Positions 6,209 through 14,681 of a stretch of DNA of 64,000 bases are shown here, piece by piece. The notes beneath the pieces are model-generated. The model was not told where the DNA came from. It did not search any database and worked only from the letters and a program-made list of their open reading frames with translations. The stretch covers positions 37,453-101,452 of the forward strand of contig JAFYSK010000046.1 of NCBI GenBank assembly GCA_017559385.1, given 5' to 3'. The translations under genes and the position numbers were made by a program. Source of the stretch: Paludibacteraceae bacterium (GTDB lineage: Bacteria > Bacteroidota > Bacteroidia > Bacteroidales > Paludibacteraceae). Every line of letters starts with the position of its first letter. Within the stretch, counting starts at the first letter, position 1.

Positions 6209-8533
6209 ATGAAACGTTTAATTCCAATCTTCATCTTTGTGTTCGTAGCTAACACTTTGTTGGCATATGATTTCAAGCAAAAGCAAATTTGCTACAGTAT
6301 CATGACTCTGGGCGAGAGTGACACTCCAGTTGCTGTTGTGTCGCAACAAGAAGCCACAGCTGACAACTACAAGCGTATCACCGAACTGGTCATACCAGAA
6401 ACGGTGAAATACAAGGGTACAGAATATCCTGTGGCGGCTGTTGGTAATGATGCGTTTAAGAATGCCCATTCGCTTGTTTCTGTTACTTTGCCTGCTTCTG
6501 TCGTTCAAATTCAGTCTGGTGCTTTCGTCAATTGTATTGCTCTTAAGCAGGTCACATGTTTAGAAGGTTCAATGCTGCATACTATCGACGACGATGCGTT
6601 CTCGGGTTGTATTTCGCTTACTGATCTCAATCTAGGTCATAAGCTCCAACATATTGGTCAACGTGCTTTTATCAGTTGTACATCGCTCCAGACCATCAAC
6701 TTAGGCACAGCGCTTAAGCGTATCAATGAACGAGCATTCGCCCATTGTACAGCGCTTACTTCTTTTACTATTCCTGTTTCTACGGAGTATCTGGGAAAAG
6801 ATATCTTTGATGGTTGCACATCACTCACATCCCTCTCAGTTTTAGCACGTTCATGCAAGGTTGATAAAGAGTATATGTCCAATGCCATCAAAGCTCAAAT
6901 CACCCACATCAGTTTTGGCAATGGGGTAGAGCATATACCTGCTTACTTGTGCCAGGGCATGACCCAACTGAAAAGCGTATCAATGTCTAATTCGCTTAAG
7001 TCCATCAGCCAGAATGCCTTTAGCGGATGTACAGCGCTTGCTGATCTTGCCTTGCCTGAAACGCTACAGGAGATCCACGAACATGCTTTCGAAGGTTGTA
7101 CAAGCCTATCGCATATTCGTATCCCTAAGAATGTTACCACGCTCCATCCCAAGGCTTTTCAGGGCTGCTCATCTCTTACATCAATCGAATGGTGCCCAGT
7201 TAATTTCGAATCAAACCACAGCGAATCTATTTTCGAAGCTATAGCTACTCAGATCACCCGTTTCACTTTTGATGCTAATGTATCCAGCGTGCCATCTCGT
7301 CTTTGCCAGGGTATGACCTCTCTTTCATCTGTGTCCTTGCCTAGCAATATCACCAAGATAGGTGATTGTGCGTTCGAGCGTTGTAGTTCGATGCCATCTA
7401 TATTGTTCTCTAATAACTTGCAGACTATTGGTTCAGAGGCTTTCAGCGGTTGTACTTCGCTCACCTCTGTTACACTTCCTAATTCAGTTACAACTTGTGG
7501 CAGTGGGGCGTTTGAGGGCTGTACCCAACTCCGTTCCTTCAACTTATCTACTAGCATGACTAGTATCAGTTCTAAGATGTTAAAGGGCTGTTCATCTTTG
7601 GACTCTGTTACCTTTACTTCCTCTATCAATAATATCGAATCAGAGGCTTTCAGTGGTTGTACTTCGCTAACCTCTGTTACGCTTCCTAACACACTTACTA
7701 ACTGTGGCAGTGGTGCGTTTGAGGACTGTACTCAACTCAGTTCCTTCACATTTTCTACTAGCATGACTAGTATCAGTTCTAAGATGTTCAAAGGCTGTTC
7801 ATCGCTTCAGTCTATCGAGTTACTATCTTCTATCAATAATATCGAATCCGAGGCTTTTGCTAATTGCAGTAGCCTTACTGCAATCCATCACCCTACAGGA
7901 AACTTAAATATGGCGGAAAATGCCCTCGCTAATTGCTCTGCTATCCTCCTCCTGCCATATCTGTCAAGTGATTTGAAGATGATGTTAGTTAGAGGTCGTG
8001 TCAAGAGTATTGTGGATAATAATTCTGGCTATTCTTACTTACTCGCAAGTGGTACATTAGACTATACCTATGAGGGTATGTTGGTATCTACATTAATTGA
8101 AGAAGATTCTGACGACGAAGATTATGATGAAGATTGTACTACCGAGCTTGAGCGCAATAGCGAGGGCCAACTCCTTGAGATAGGTGACTGTAGTTGGGGA
8201 GATTCATGGACGTACAACGAAGATGGATTTGTTGCTACGCACTCAATGTTTGATGCTGAATGGGGCCGTGACATTGACTATACATATGAATATAACGAGA
8301 ATAACGACGTAGTAAAGGCTAATTGTGTTTTTACCAGTAGTGAAGGAAAGTCCGTAGATACTATTATTTATTCTAACTACAAATACGATGGATATGGCAA
8401 CTGGATTTCTCGTGATGCAACCCAGGAAACGAAGTCATATAATTACGATGTGGCTAGCGATTCATACGTATATGATGCAGAGTCTGATACTTCCGTCACC
8501 CGCACCGAAACCCGTGTGATTATATATTATTAG
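6209..8533 (+). CDS. BspA-like leucine-rich-repeat surface protein
   Basis: 774 residues. Signal peptide at residues 1-19 (MKRLIPIFIFVFVANTLLA), so exported. About residues 55-590 are tandem LRR_5 (TpLRR/BspA) repeats of about 23 residues with the recurring pattern AFxGCTSLTSVTLPxSV; such repeats in oral and gut Bacteroidetes and in Treponema mediate binding to host proteins or surfaces. A 69-codon block is duplicated (7434-7640 and 7641-7847). After an Asp/Glu-rich hinge (about 630-645, EDSDDEDYDED) the C-terminus changes to Tyr/Asp-rich strands with YKYDGYGNWISRD, resembling YD-type repeat domains of Bacteroidetes outer-surface proteins. No clear T9SS or lipobox anchor was seen. Confidence 0.88.
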   Translation: MKRLIPIFIFVFVANTLLAYDFKQKQICYSIMTLGESDTPVAVVSQQEATADNYKRITELVIPETVKYKGTEYPVAAVGNDAFKNAHSLVSVTLPASVVQIQSGAFVNCIALKQVTCLEGSMLHTIDDDAFSGCISLTDLNLGHKLQHIGQRAFISCTSLQTINLGTALKRINERAFAHCTALTSFTIPVSTEYLGKDIFDGCTSLTSLSVLARSCKVDKEYMSNAIKAQITHISFGNGVEHIPAYLCQGMTQLKSVSMSNSLKSISQNAFSGCTALADLALPETLQEIHEHAFEGCTSLSHIRIPKNVTTLHPKAFQGCSSLTSIEWCPVNFESNHSESIFEAIATQITRFTFDANVSSVPSRLCQGMTSLSSVSLPSNITKIGDCAFERCSSMPSILFSNNLQTIGSEAFSGCTSLTSVTLPNSVTTCGSGAFEGCTQLRSFNLSTSMTSISSKMLKGCSSLDSVTFTSSINNIESEAFSGCTSLTSVTLPNTLTNCGSGAFEDCTQLSSFTFSTSMTSISSKMFKGCSSLQSIELLSSINNIESEAFANCSSLTAIHHPTGNLNMAENALANCSAILLLPYLSSDLKMMLVRGRVKSIVDNNSGYSYLLASGTLDYTYEGMLVSTLIEEDSDDEDYDEDCTTELERNSEGQLLEIGDCSWGDSWTYNEDGFVATHSMFDAEWGRDIDYTYEYNENNDVVKANCVFTSSEGKSVDTIIYSNYKYDGYGNWISRDATQETKSYNYDVASDSYVYDAESDTSVTRTETRVIIYY
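7434..7847 (+). repeat. 207-bp tandem duplication inside the LRR gene
   Basis: Two head-to-tail copies (7434-7640 and 7641-7847), each exactly 69 codons or three 23-residue LRRs, highly similar at the DNA level (for example CAGAGGCTTTCAG and TGACTAGTATCAGTTCTAAG in both). A third, diverged start follows at 7848. Indicates recent recombination that keeps the reading frame. Confidence 0.85.
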
Positions 8534-8560
8534 TTGTTAATGTACAAAGTTTACCAACTA

Positions 8561-8630
8561 CATTCAACTCTCGTACACGAGCTCTGCGAGTGATCGTTCG
8601 AGCAAACGCGAGATAAGAACTCTCAACAAT
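8561..8630 (+). repeat. Dispersed repeat, TCGTACACGAGC...CGAGATAAG type
   Basis: The spacer before the transporter contains CAACTCTCGTACACGAGC, GTGATCGTTCGAGC and GCGAGATAAG. A diverged copy lies after the transporter at 10308-10366, with the same start and end but a different middle. It includes short self-complementary tracts (CTCG-TACA-CGAG; CGTT-CGAGCA-AACG). Confidence 0.7.
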
Positions 8631-10289
8631 ATGACCTTCTTCAACGAATTATTCATAACTCCTTCCGTCACTCAATCTATCGTCTTATTGACTTTAGTTG
8701 TTTTCTTGGGCTTATGGGCTGGTGAACGCCTTAAGATACGAAACTTTACTTTTGGTGTCACATGGATTTTGTTTGTTGGTATTGCTCTTTCGGCTTTTGG
8801 CTTGACTATTGATGAAGATGTAGCCTCTTTTGCCAAGAATTTAGGACTTATCCTATTTGTCTATTCTATTGGTCTTCAGGTGGGCCCTTCTTTCTCGCCT
8901 TTTGGAAAGAACGGTCTTCGTCTTAATCTCTTGGCTACGGCTATTGTTCTCTTGGGTTGTATCGTTACTGTGGTATTGCATTATATCACGGGTACGAATA
9001 TGACTATCATGGCGGGTATTATGTCCGGTGCGGTCATGAACACGCCTTCTTTGGGTGCTGTTCAGCAGACGGCTTCTGACTTAAACCTAGCCACACCCGA
9101 TATTGCTATTGGATATGCTTTAGCTTATCCGCTTAGTATTGTGGGACTTATATTGTCGTTCGAATTAATCCGTTTCTTCTGCCGCGTCAATCTTCGCAAA
9201 GAAGATGAGGCACTTCAGCAAGAGCATGTATCAGACGACGATCCTATCTGCATAGATATTCGTCTATCAATCACGCAGGATGCTACGCTCCAGCAGTTGC
9301 ACGATCTCTGTCCTTGCCAACACATGCTTGTCACACGTGTCATGCGTGTGGATGACACCGACGAACTAGTCGATGCTTCTACTGTTTTCCATCCGGGCGA
9401 TGTGGTGCGTATCGTCAGCGACCGTCGTCACGAGAAAGATCTCCAGTCTTTAGGCGAGATCACCCACTACGGTTTCCATGGTGGCGAGCGCGATAATCAC
9501 CTCATCTCGCGCCGTATTGTGGTCACTCGCACGCGTTGCAATGGCAAGCGCCTAAGCTCTTTTGATGTGCGCCATCGTTACCATGCTACAATCACACGTA
9601 TCAATCGTGCGGGTGTTGAGCTTTTGGCTACGCCAGATTTAGTTTTGCAATTAGGCGACCGATTGATGGTTGTGGGCGATCGAGAGGATGTGCGCCATGT
9701 AGCGGATATCTTTGGTAATGAGCTCAAACGCCTTGATTTACCTAACTTGATGCCTATTTTCTTTGGCATTTTCTTAGGGGTCTTGTTTGGATCTTTGCCT
9801 ATTGCAATCCCGGGTATGGATATCACTTTTAAATTGGGTCTTGCAGGTGGCTCTTTGATTGTGGCATTGCTGATTGGTCGTTTTGGCCCATATTATAATC
9901 TCGTTACTTTCGCTACCACTTCTGCCAATATGATGCTTCGTCAGGTGGGTTTGACCTTGTTCCTTGCGTCTGTTGCTCTTACGGTGGGACAAGGCTTTGT
10001 CTCTACTTTGCTTGCTGGTGGATATATGTGGGTTTTGTATGGTGTACTTATCACAATGATTCCTTTGTTGTTGGTAGGTTTCTTGGCTTATAAGATAATG
10101 AAATTCAATTATTTTAAAGTTGTAGGTCTCCTGATAGGTTCCATGACAGGTGCCCCAGCTTTGGGTTATGCACAGAGTCTTTCGGATAAGAACGACCAAG
10201 CTTCTGTGTGCTATGCTACGGTCTATCCGCTGACCATGTTCCTGCGTGTGATGGCAGGCCAGCTGCTGATTGTCTTCTTCTGTTCTTAG
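8631..10289 (+). CDS. AspT/YidE/YbjL-type putative transporter with two RCK_C (TrkA-C) domains
   Basis: 552 residues. Architecture of the aspartate:alanine antiporter-like family (YidE/YbjL duplication): a membrane half with about five helices and the motif GIMSGAVMNTPSLGAVQQ (about 130-147), a central cytosolic region with two TrkA-C domains (about 200-365; motifs FHPGDVVRIVSD and LQLGDRLMVVGD), and a second membrane half with GLIGSMTGAPALGYAQ-like sequence. The repeated GA/TPA-L-G motif in both halves is characteristic. Substrate cannot be read from sequence; the family moves dicarboxylates or amino acids. Followed by a strong terminator at 10379. Confidence 0.9.
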   Translation: MTFFNELFITPSVTQSIVLLTLVVFLGLWAGERLKIRNFTFGVTWILFVGIALSAFGLTIDEDVASFAKNLGLILFVYSIGLQVGPSFSPFGKNGLRLNLLATAIVLLGCIVTVVLHYITGTNMTIMAGIMSGAVMNTPSLGAVQQTASDLNLATPDIAIGYALAYPLSIVGLILSFELIRFFCRVNLRKEDEALQQEHVSDDDPICIDIRLSITQDATLQQLHDLCPCQHMLVTRVMRVDDTDELVDASTVFHPGDVVRIVSDRRHEKDLQSLGEITHYGFHGGERDNHLISRRIVVTRTRCNGKRLSSFDVRHRYHATITRINRAGVELLATPDLVLQLGDRLMVVGDREDVRHVADIFGNELKRLDLPNLMPIFFGIFLGVLFGSLPIAIPGMDITFKLGLAGGSLIVALLIGRFGPYYNLVTFATTSANMMLRQVGLTLFLASVALTVGQGFVSTLLAGGYMWVLYGVLITMIPLLLVGFLAYKIMKFNYFKVVGLLIGSMTGAPALGYAQSLSDKNDQASVCYATVYPLTMFLRVMAGQLLIVFFCS

Positions 10290-10307
10290 ACCGTCAACGT
10301 TCATCGT

Positions 10308-10366
10308 TCAACTCTCAACTTTCGTACACGAGCTTGGCTAGTGATAGTTCTGGCGACGGGAGATAA
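10308..10366 (+). repeat. Second copy of the TCGTACACGAGC...GAGATAAG repeat
   Basis: CAACTCTCAACTTTCGTACA, then CGAGCTTGGCTAGTGATAG and GGGAGATAAG. The CTCTCAACTTTC part is shared with the insertion inside cinA (5269-5283). It lies directly downstream of the transporter stop and before the terminator. Confidence 0.7.
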
Positions 10367-10378
10367 GTATTTTCAAGT

Positions 10379-10410
10379 AAAAATGCGCCGTTGATGGCGC
10401 ATTTTTTTAT
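10379..10410 (+). terminator. Rho-independent terminator after the transporter gene
   Basis: Stem AAATGCGCC / GGCGCATTT with loop GTTGAT (10390-10395) followed by a run of seven T. Clean 9-bp stem. Confidence 0.9.
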
Positions 10411-10415
10411 AAATA

Positions 10416-10447
10416 TTTGCGAGAATGTAAAATAAATTGTAACTTTG
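10416..10447 (+). promoter_or_regulatory. Bacteroidetes-type promoter
   Basis: TTTG at 10416-10419, 20 bp spacer, TAACTTTG at 10440-10447. It precedes a 15-codon ORF (ATG 10456 to stop 10503, MTKNQLQILRWGRWL) of doubtful meaning, and then a second promoter. Confidence 0.6.
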
Positions 10448-10518
10448 TCAGCGGAATGACGAAGAATCAGTTACAAATACTTCGTTGGGGGCGTTGGCTA
10501 TAGATATTTCTCGTATTG

Positions 10519-10550
10519 TTTGCGTATGTGCATTATTTTTACTAACTTTG
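10519..10550 (+). promoter_or_regulatory. Bacteroidetes-type promoter of the TPR gene
   Basis: TTTG at 10519-10522, 20 bp, TAACTTTG at 10543-10550, followed by CAGCAT. The spacer carries TGCGTATGTGCATT and a T-run, a pattern shared with the MATE and aminotransferase promoters. Confidence 0.7.
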
Positions 10551-10564
10551 CAGCATAGAAGAAC

Positions 10565-10592
10565 AGTAACGGCTCTACCGCGTCCACTAAAC
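10565..10592 (+). repeat. Decayed micro-hairpin plus GTCCACTAAAC linker
   Basis: CAGTAACGGCTCTACCGC is the 4154 hairpin with substitutions that shorten the stem, followed by the exact linker GTCCACTAAAC (10582-10592). It lies in the 5' leader of the TPR gene, downstream of the promoter. Confidence 0.7.
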
Positions 10593-10642
10593 TGAGCTAC
10601 AAGCGCCTAATTTTAAACATTCAACTCTAAACACAAAAAAAT

Positions 10643-12259
10643 ATGAAACGACTACTAACCATCCTACTTTCCCTGACACTGACACTAACGCTTGCTTTAG
10701 CAGGTCCTAAAAAAGGCATCAATTTTGATTCATATTACATGCAATTAGGTATGGATGCGCTTAAAAATGGACAAATAGAAGAGGCCTTACAATCATTTGA
10801 AAAAGTACTACAAGGGGATTCAACAAATGGATACGCACACTTTTGGATAGGAATAGGACTTGCCGATAAAGGTGAAGTAGATGCTTCCTTAACTGCTATC
10901 AACAATGCACTGACATATCTACCTAAAAAAGAAAAGTCTTACCTAAGTTCGGCCTATGGCGTCAGAGCTGAAGTCTATCTGATAAAACAAGACACAACTG
11001 CTGCACTAGATGACTATGCTAAGGCAATAAAATGTATACCAGAAAGAAAATCACTATACGAAGATAGAGCCGAGTTGTACTTTGAATTGCATCAATACGA
11101 CCTATCCAATAAGGACTATGACAAACTACTAGAACTAGACCCTAATTCGGTATATGCCTATATGGGTAAAGGTAGAAACTTCCGAGACCTAAAGCAATAC
11201 GATCTGGCTATCAGGTATTTTTCATATGCATTACAGATGTATCCAAACTTCTCGAGAGGATACTCTTTCCGCGCCGAGTGCTTCATCCTGCAAAAAAAAT
11301 ACAACGAAGCAGCGGACGACATCATAGCAGCACTGGATCTAGACGGCGACTCTAAGGCTCGTGGCCTGATGATATACAAGTATACTGGCGACAAGATGGA
11401 CATTATAAAGCATAAACTAGAACGTATGACCCACAAAGAGCCTAAACGTACTCTGTGGCGCCACAACTTGGCAGTCTTGCTAGAAGCAAATGATCAATAC
11501 AAAGATGCCATCATGCAATACAAAGAGGCTAAACGCATTAACCCAAATGCAATAGTGGATGAGCGCATAGCAGTATGCCACGCTAGTATGGGCAACTATG
11601 CCAAAGCACTGGAGTACCTCAATCTAGTAATAGCCAAAGATACTACCAAAGCTAATCTGTACAGCAGACGTGCACACTACTACAGCGAACTGGGTGAGTA
11701 TCAAAAAGCCATAGAAGACTACGACAAGTACGTAGAAATGATGCCTGGCAATAGTAGAGCGTATTTCTTGCGTGGTTGGGAAAAACATATGGCAGGACAG
11801 CACGAAGACGCTATAGAAGACCTGAGCATATCCATCAATATGGATAGCACCTTTTCTGTAGCCTATGATGGTCGCGGTAGAAGTTACTTGTCACTTGGAC
11901 AAATAGACCTAGCCAAAGCCGATTTTGAGAAGATACTAAGCTTTGACACCGTGCCGGCTACTAACTCATGCGCCGCTTTTGCGTACCACTTCCTCGGACA
12001 AGACTCAATAGCCATTGACTACGCTTTGCGCTGCCTAGAGGTAGATCCACGCACTTTATATAATGTGGCTTGCGCGTACGCACTAGCAGGCAATGCAGAG
12101 AAGGCTGTAGAGTACTTGCGAAAAGATTTTGAAGACGGTTTTGTTCGCTTGTACCACCTAAGCAGAGATGTTGACTTTGATGCTATCCGACAAGATCCTG
12201 CATTCCAAGCACTGATAGAAGAATACACCCAGAAAATCCAGCAAAGCTGGGTAGAGTAG
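10643..12259 (+). CDS. Secreted tetratricopeptide-repeat protein
   Basis: 538 residues. Signal peptide (MKRLLTILLSLTLTLTLALA) then roughly ten to twelve TPR units over the whole length (examples: ALQSFEKVLQGDSTNGYAHF, AIEDYDKYVEMMPGNSRAYF, AIEDLSISINMDSTFSVAYD). Exported scaffold protein; no enzyme motif. It has its own promoter (10519-10550) and is not obviously co-transcribed with the transporter upstream, which ends in a terminator. Unrelated in detail to the TPR protein at 1133. Specific role unknown. Confidence 0.9.
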   Translation: MKRLLTILLSLTLTLTLALAGPKKGINFDSYYMQLGMDALKNGQIEEALQSFEKVLQGDSTNGYAHFWIGIGLADKGEVDASLTAINNALTYLPKKEKSYLSSAYGVRAEVYLIKQDTTAALDDYAKAIKCIPERKSLYEDRAELYFELHQYDLSNKDYDKLLELDPNSVYAYMGKGRNFRDLKQYDLAIRYFSYALQMYPNFSRGYSFRAECFILQKKYNEAADDIIAALDLDGDSKARGLMIYKYTGDKMDIIKHKLERMTHKEPKRTLWRHNLAVLLEANDQYKDAIMQYKEAKRINPNAIVDERIAVCHASMGNYAKALEYLNLVIAKDTTKANLYSRRAHYYSELGEYQKAIEDYDKYVEMMPGNSRAYFLRGWEKHMAGQHEDAIEDLSISINMDSTFSVAYDGRGRSYLSLGQIDLAKADFEKILSFDTVPATNSCAAFAYHFLGQDSIAIDYALRCLEVDPRTLYNVACAYALAGNAEKAVEYLRKDFEDGFVRLYHLSRDVDFDAIRQDPAFQALIEEYTQKIQQSWVE

Positions 12260-12267
12260 GCAGGCGC

Positions 12268-12376
12268 GCAGCGGAGCTGCAGTTTGAGGACGGCACAAAG
12301 TGCCTGTAGATCGGGCAAAGCCCTGTAGATCGCCTGCTGCTTGAAGTTGAATGTCTAAAGTTGAAAGTAAAAAGTA
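12268..12376 (+). repeat. Array of three micro-hairpins with TGTAGATC linkers, then TCTAAAGTTGAAAGT unit
   Basis: GCAGC-GGA-GCTGC (12268-12280), GGCAC-AAA-GTGCC (12292-12304), TGTAGATC, GGGC-AAA-GCCC (12313-12323), TGTAGATC, then GAAGTTGAATGTCTAAAG. The stems are all different but all perfectly paired. The TGTAGATC linker recurs inside the aldehyde dehydrogenase gene. Confidence 0.82.
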
Positions 12377-12377
12377 T

Positions 12378-13145
12378 ATGTACGCACTAATCACAGGAGC
12401 TAGTTCAGGGTGTGGATACGAATATGCACGAGTAATGGCTAGCAGAGGATATGATCTACTCATAGTAAGCAACGAAGAGGCTATACACGACAAAGCAGCG
12501 CTTCTTCGCCAAGATTATACCGTTAATGTCATTTCTCTCGTGCAAAACCTAGGCACACAAACTGCTGCCAAAGAACTATACGAATACTGCCAAACACAAG
12601 CACTAGAAGTGGAAGTGCTAATCAATAACGCTGGCGTATACCACGACCGCGACTTCCTAGATGACTCAGAGGCATTCAACGAACTCATCTTCAATCTGCA
12701 TATGCATACACCCGCTATGCTGATGTACTACTTCGCACAAGATATGGCGAAACGAGGCAAAGGATATATCCTTAATATGTGCTCCATCACTGCCGACATA
12801 GCCGTGCAACGACTTGGCAGCTACAGCGCTACCAAATCCTTCCTAAGAAACCTCACACGCTCATTGCACGTAGAACTCAAAGGCAAAGGCGTATATATTA
12901 CCGACGTAACACCAGGAGCCATCAACACCGGACTATATAACATCCGTCCATGGCTCACTAAGATGGGACTCGTACTTGGATATATCGTTGAACCACAACG
13001 CTTAGCACGACGCGCCGTAAGATGCATGATGCGTGGAAAAGCCAAAGTATCCATACCCGGCGTATGGAACACTATCTTGCTAGCCCTAGTGGCATTGGTG
13101 CCAACTTGTCTGCTCAGATTGATTAGACGAATGGGATTGTTCTAG
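12378..13145 (+). CDS. Short-chain dehydrogenase/reductase
   Basis: 255 residues from Met at 12378 (MYALITGASSGCG); a Met at 12351 is in frame but lies in repeat DNA, so it is not used. Classical SDR: NAD(P) glycine motif TGASSGCG, NNAG in the fourth strand (INNAGVY), catalytic Ser in MCSIT and YSATK (Tyr/Lys pair), then PGAINT. The C-terminal hydrophobic stretch (ILLALVALVPTCLLRLI) suggests membrane association, as in SDRs acting on lipids. It ends in a 4-bp tail-to-tail overlap with the aldehyde dehydrogenase gene. Substrate unknown. Confidence 0.9.
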   Translation: MYALITGASSGCGYEYARVMASRGYDLLIVSNEEAIHDKAALLRQDYTVNVISLVQNLGTQTAAKELYEYCQTQALEVEVLINNAGVYHDRDFLDDSEAFNELIFNLHMHTPAMLMYYFAQDMAKRGKGYILNMCSITADIAVQRLGSYSATKSFLRNLTRSLHVELKGKGVYITDVTPGAINTGLYNIRPWLTKMGLVLGYIVEPQRLARRAVRCMMRGKAKVSIPGVWNTILLALVALVPTCLLRLIRRMGLF

Positions 13146-14557
13146 ACCAACTTTTTGATAAGGGCAAAAAGCTTATACGGCATATATCTAAACGGCATGT
13201 CCACAAAGGTAGGCGTGCTGACTACCGCACGGCGATGAGAGAAAGTCATAAAACTCTCCTTGCCATGATAAGTACCCATACCAGAATTGCCTACACCACC
13301 AAATGGCATATCATGATTGACAATGTGCATAATCACATCGTTGATACATGTGCCGCCCGAAATGGTATGGCGGAGGATATAGTCGCCTTTCTTGCCGAAA
13401 TAATAAAGCGCCAAAGGGCGTTCACGCTTAGCCACAAACTCCGTAACCTCCTCTATCTGCTTGAAAGTCAACACAGGGAAGATAGGACCAAAAATCTCCT
13501 CCTGCATAACAGGGGCGTCTGGACTGACGTTGGTCAAAATGGTAGGAGAAAGATAGCGCTCGGCGCGGTCGTAGTGACCGCCGTGATAGATAGTAGATCG
13601 CTTCGCTGTAGATGGTAGATCGGCTTCGCCTGTAGATGGTAGATATCCAATCAAGCGATCGAGGGCTTTGTCGCTGACGATACGGACGAAGTGTTTGGCC
13701 TGTTGTGGATCTTTGGTGAGCAAGTGTTTCCACTCTTTGACAAGCAGTTTGAGGAACTTGTTCTTGACATCCTCGTGAATCATCAGATAATCAGGGGCAA
13801 TACAGGTTTGTCCTGCATTGAGGGCTTTGCCCCATGCCACACGTTTGGCAGCCACCTTGAGGTCTGCATCTTGGTCTATGATACATGGGCTCTTGCCACC
13901 TAACTCCAGTACCACAGGAGTAAGGTGCTTGGATGCTGCTTCCATGACCATTTTACCCAAAACGGGGCTTCCTGTGAAGAAAATCAAGTCCCAACGCTCT
14001 GCGAGGAGCATTTGGTTGACATCGCGGTTGCCTTCTACAATAGCAATATACTCCTCGGAGAAAGTATTACGAATCATCTCGGTGAGTACGCGAGAGACAT
14101 TTGGCACATATGGCGAGGGTTTGAGCATAGCCGTACAACCCGACGAAATTGCACCTACCAGTGGATTGAGGAGTAGCTGAACAGGGTAGTTCCATGGGGC
14201 GATAATGAGGGTGTTGCCCAATGGTTGTTTGATGATCTTACTCGTTGCTGGCATGATGGCCAAGGGCGAACATTTGCGTTCGGGGCGTGCCCACTTGCGG
14301 AGATGGCGTAAGTGATTGCGTATCTCGCCATAGACAATGCTGAGTTCGGTGAGGTATGCCTCTTCGTAGGATTTGTGAAGATCTTGCCAAAGGGCATCGG
14401 AGAGTGCCTTCTCATATTGGTGCATGGCTGAAGTGAGCTTGCGAAGCATTTGCTTGCGGAAAGGTAGCGCAAGGGTAGCGCCAGAATGGAAATACTGCTT
14501 TTGCTTGTTGAGGGTGGTTGAAATATATTCTTTCATATTATCAAGTTTTTCTGCCAT
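13142..14557 (-). CDS. Class 3-like aldehyde dehydrogenase with a repeat-derived insertion
   Basis: 471 residues. Oxidises aldehydes to acids with NAD(P)+; the short class 3 form without an N-terminal extension resembles fatty aldehyde dehydrogenases. Motifs: APWNYPVQL, FTGSPVLGK (cofactor), VVLELGGKSP (general-base Glu), NAGQTCIAPDY (catalytic Cys) and EEIFGPIFPVL. Between DRLIGY and HYDRAERYLSPT it has an extra segment (LPSTGEADLPSTAKRSTI) that corresponds to the TGTAGAT/GGCTTCGCC repeats at 13588-13645. Met8 is an alternative start. It lies 124 bp downstream of the SDR gene on the same strand, so probably one operon, which fits alcohol/aldehyde/acid processing. Confidence 0.92.
   Translation of the reverse strand: MAEKLDNMKEYISTTLNKQKQYFHSGATLALPFRKQMLRKLTSAMHQYEKALSDALWQDLHKSYEEAYLTELSIVYGEIRNHLRHLRKWARPERKCSPLAIMPATSKIIKQPLGNTLIIAPWNYPVQLLLNPLVGAISSGCTAMLKPSPYVPNVSRVLTEMIRNTFSEEYIAIVEGNRDVNQMLLAERWDLIFFTGSPVLGKMVMEAASKHLTPVVLELGGKSPCIIDQDADLKVAAKRVAWGKALNAGQTCIAPDYLMIHEDVKNKFLKLLVKEWKHLLTKDPQQAKHFVRIVSDKALDRLIGYLPSTGEADLPSTAKRSTIYHGGHYDRAERYLSPTILTNVSPDAPVMQEEIFGPIFPVLTFKQIEEVTEFVAKRERPLALYYFGKKGDYILRHTISGGTCINDVIMHIVNHDMPFGGVGNSGMGTYHGKESFMTFSHRRAVVSTPTFVDMPFRYMPYKLFALIKKLV
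13588..13645 (+). repeat. TGTAGAT micro-hairpin repeats inside the aldehyde dehydrogenase gene
   Basis: GTAGATCGCTTCGCTGTAGATG is followed directly by GTAGATCGGCTTCGCCTG and TAGATGGTAGATATCC. The second unit contains GGC-TTC-GCC. The TGTAGATC motif is shared with the intergenic array at 12305-12331. The segment stays in frame on the minus strand. Confidence 0.78.
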
Positions 14558-14570
14558 GAATCTGCCTGTT

Positions 14571-14680
14571 TTCTCTTCGTATTCCTTCGGAGTTCCTTCG
14601 GTGAGGTTCCGATGAAGTCCCTATGAAGTCCCTATGAAGTCCCTATGGATACAGGTGGCAGATAGGTGGCAATAAAAGGG
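14571..14680 (-). repeat. Diverging array with 11-bp period between SDR and aldehyde dehydrogenase genes
   Basis: Read in 11-bp steps on the plus strand: TTCTCTTCGTA, TTCCTTCGGAG, TTCCTTCGGTG, AGGTTCCGATG, AAGTCCCTATG three times exactly (14615-14647), GATACAGGTGG, CAGATAGGTGG, CAATAAAAGGG. Neighbouring units are most alike and the sequence drifts along the array. It is transcribed as the intercistronic leader of the dehydrogenase. Confidence 0.75.
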
Positions 14681-14681
14681 G

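Noticed and set aside
9774-10304. 176-codon open frame on the minus strand
   Set aside because: Lies fully antisense to the second membrane half of the transporter; Gln/His/Arg-rich shadow of hydrophobic codons.
13142-13148. Frameshift or fusion between the SDR and aldehyde dehydrogenase genes
   Set aside because: They are on opposite strands and simply overlap by 4 bp at their stop codons (CTAG).
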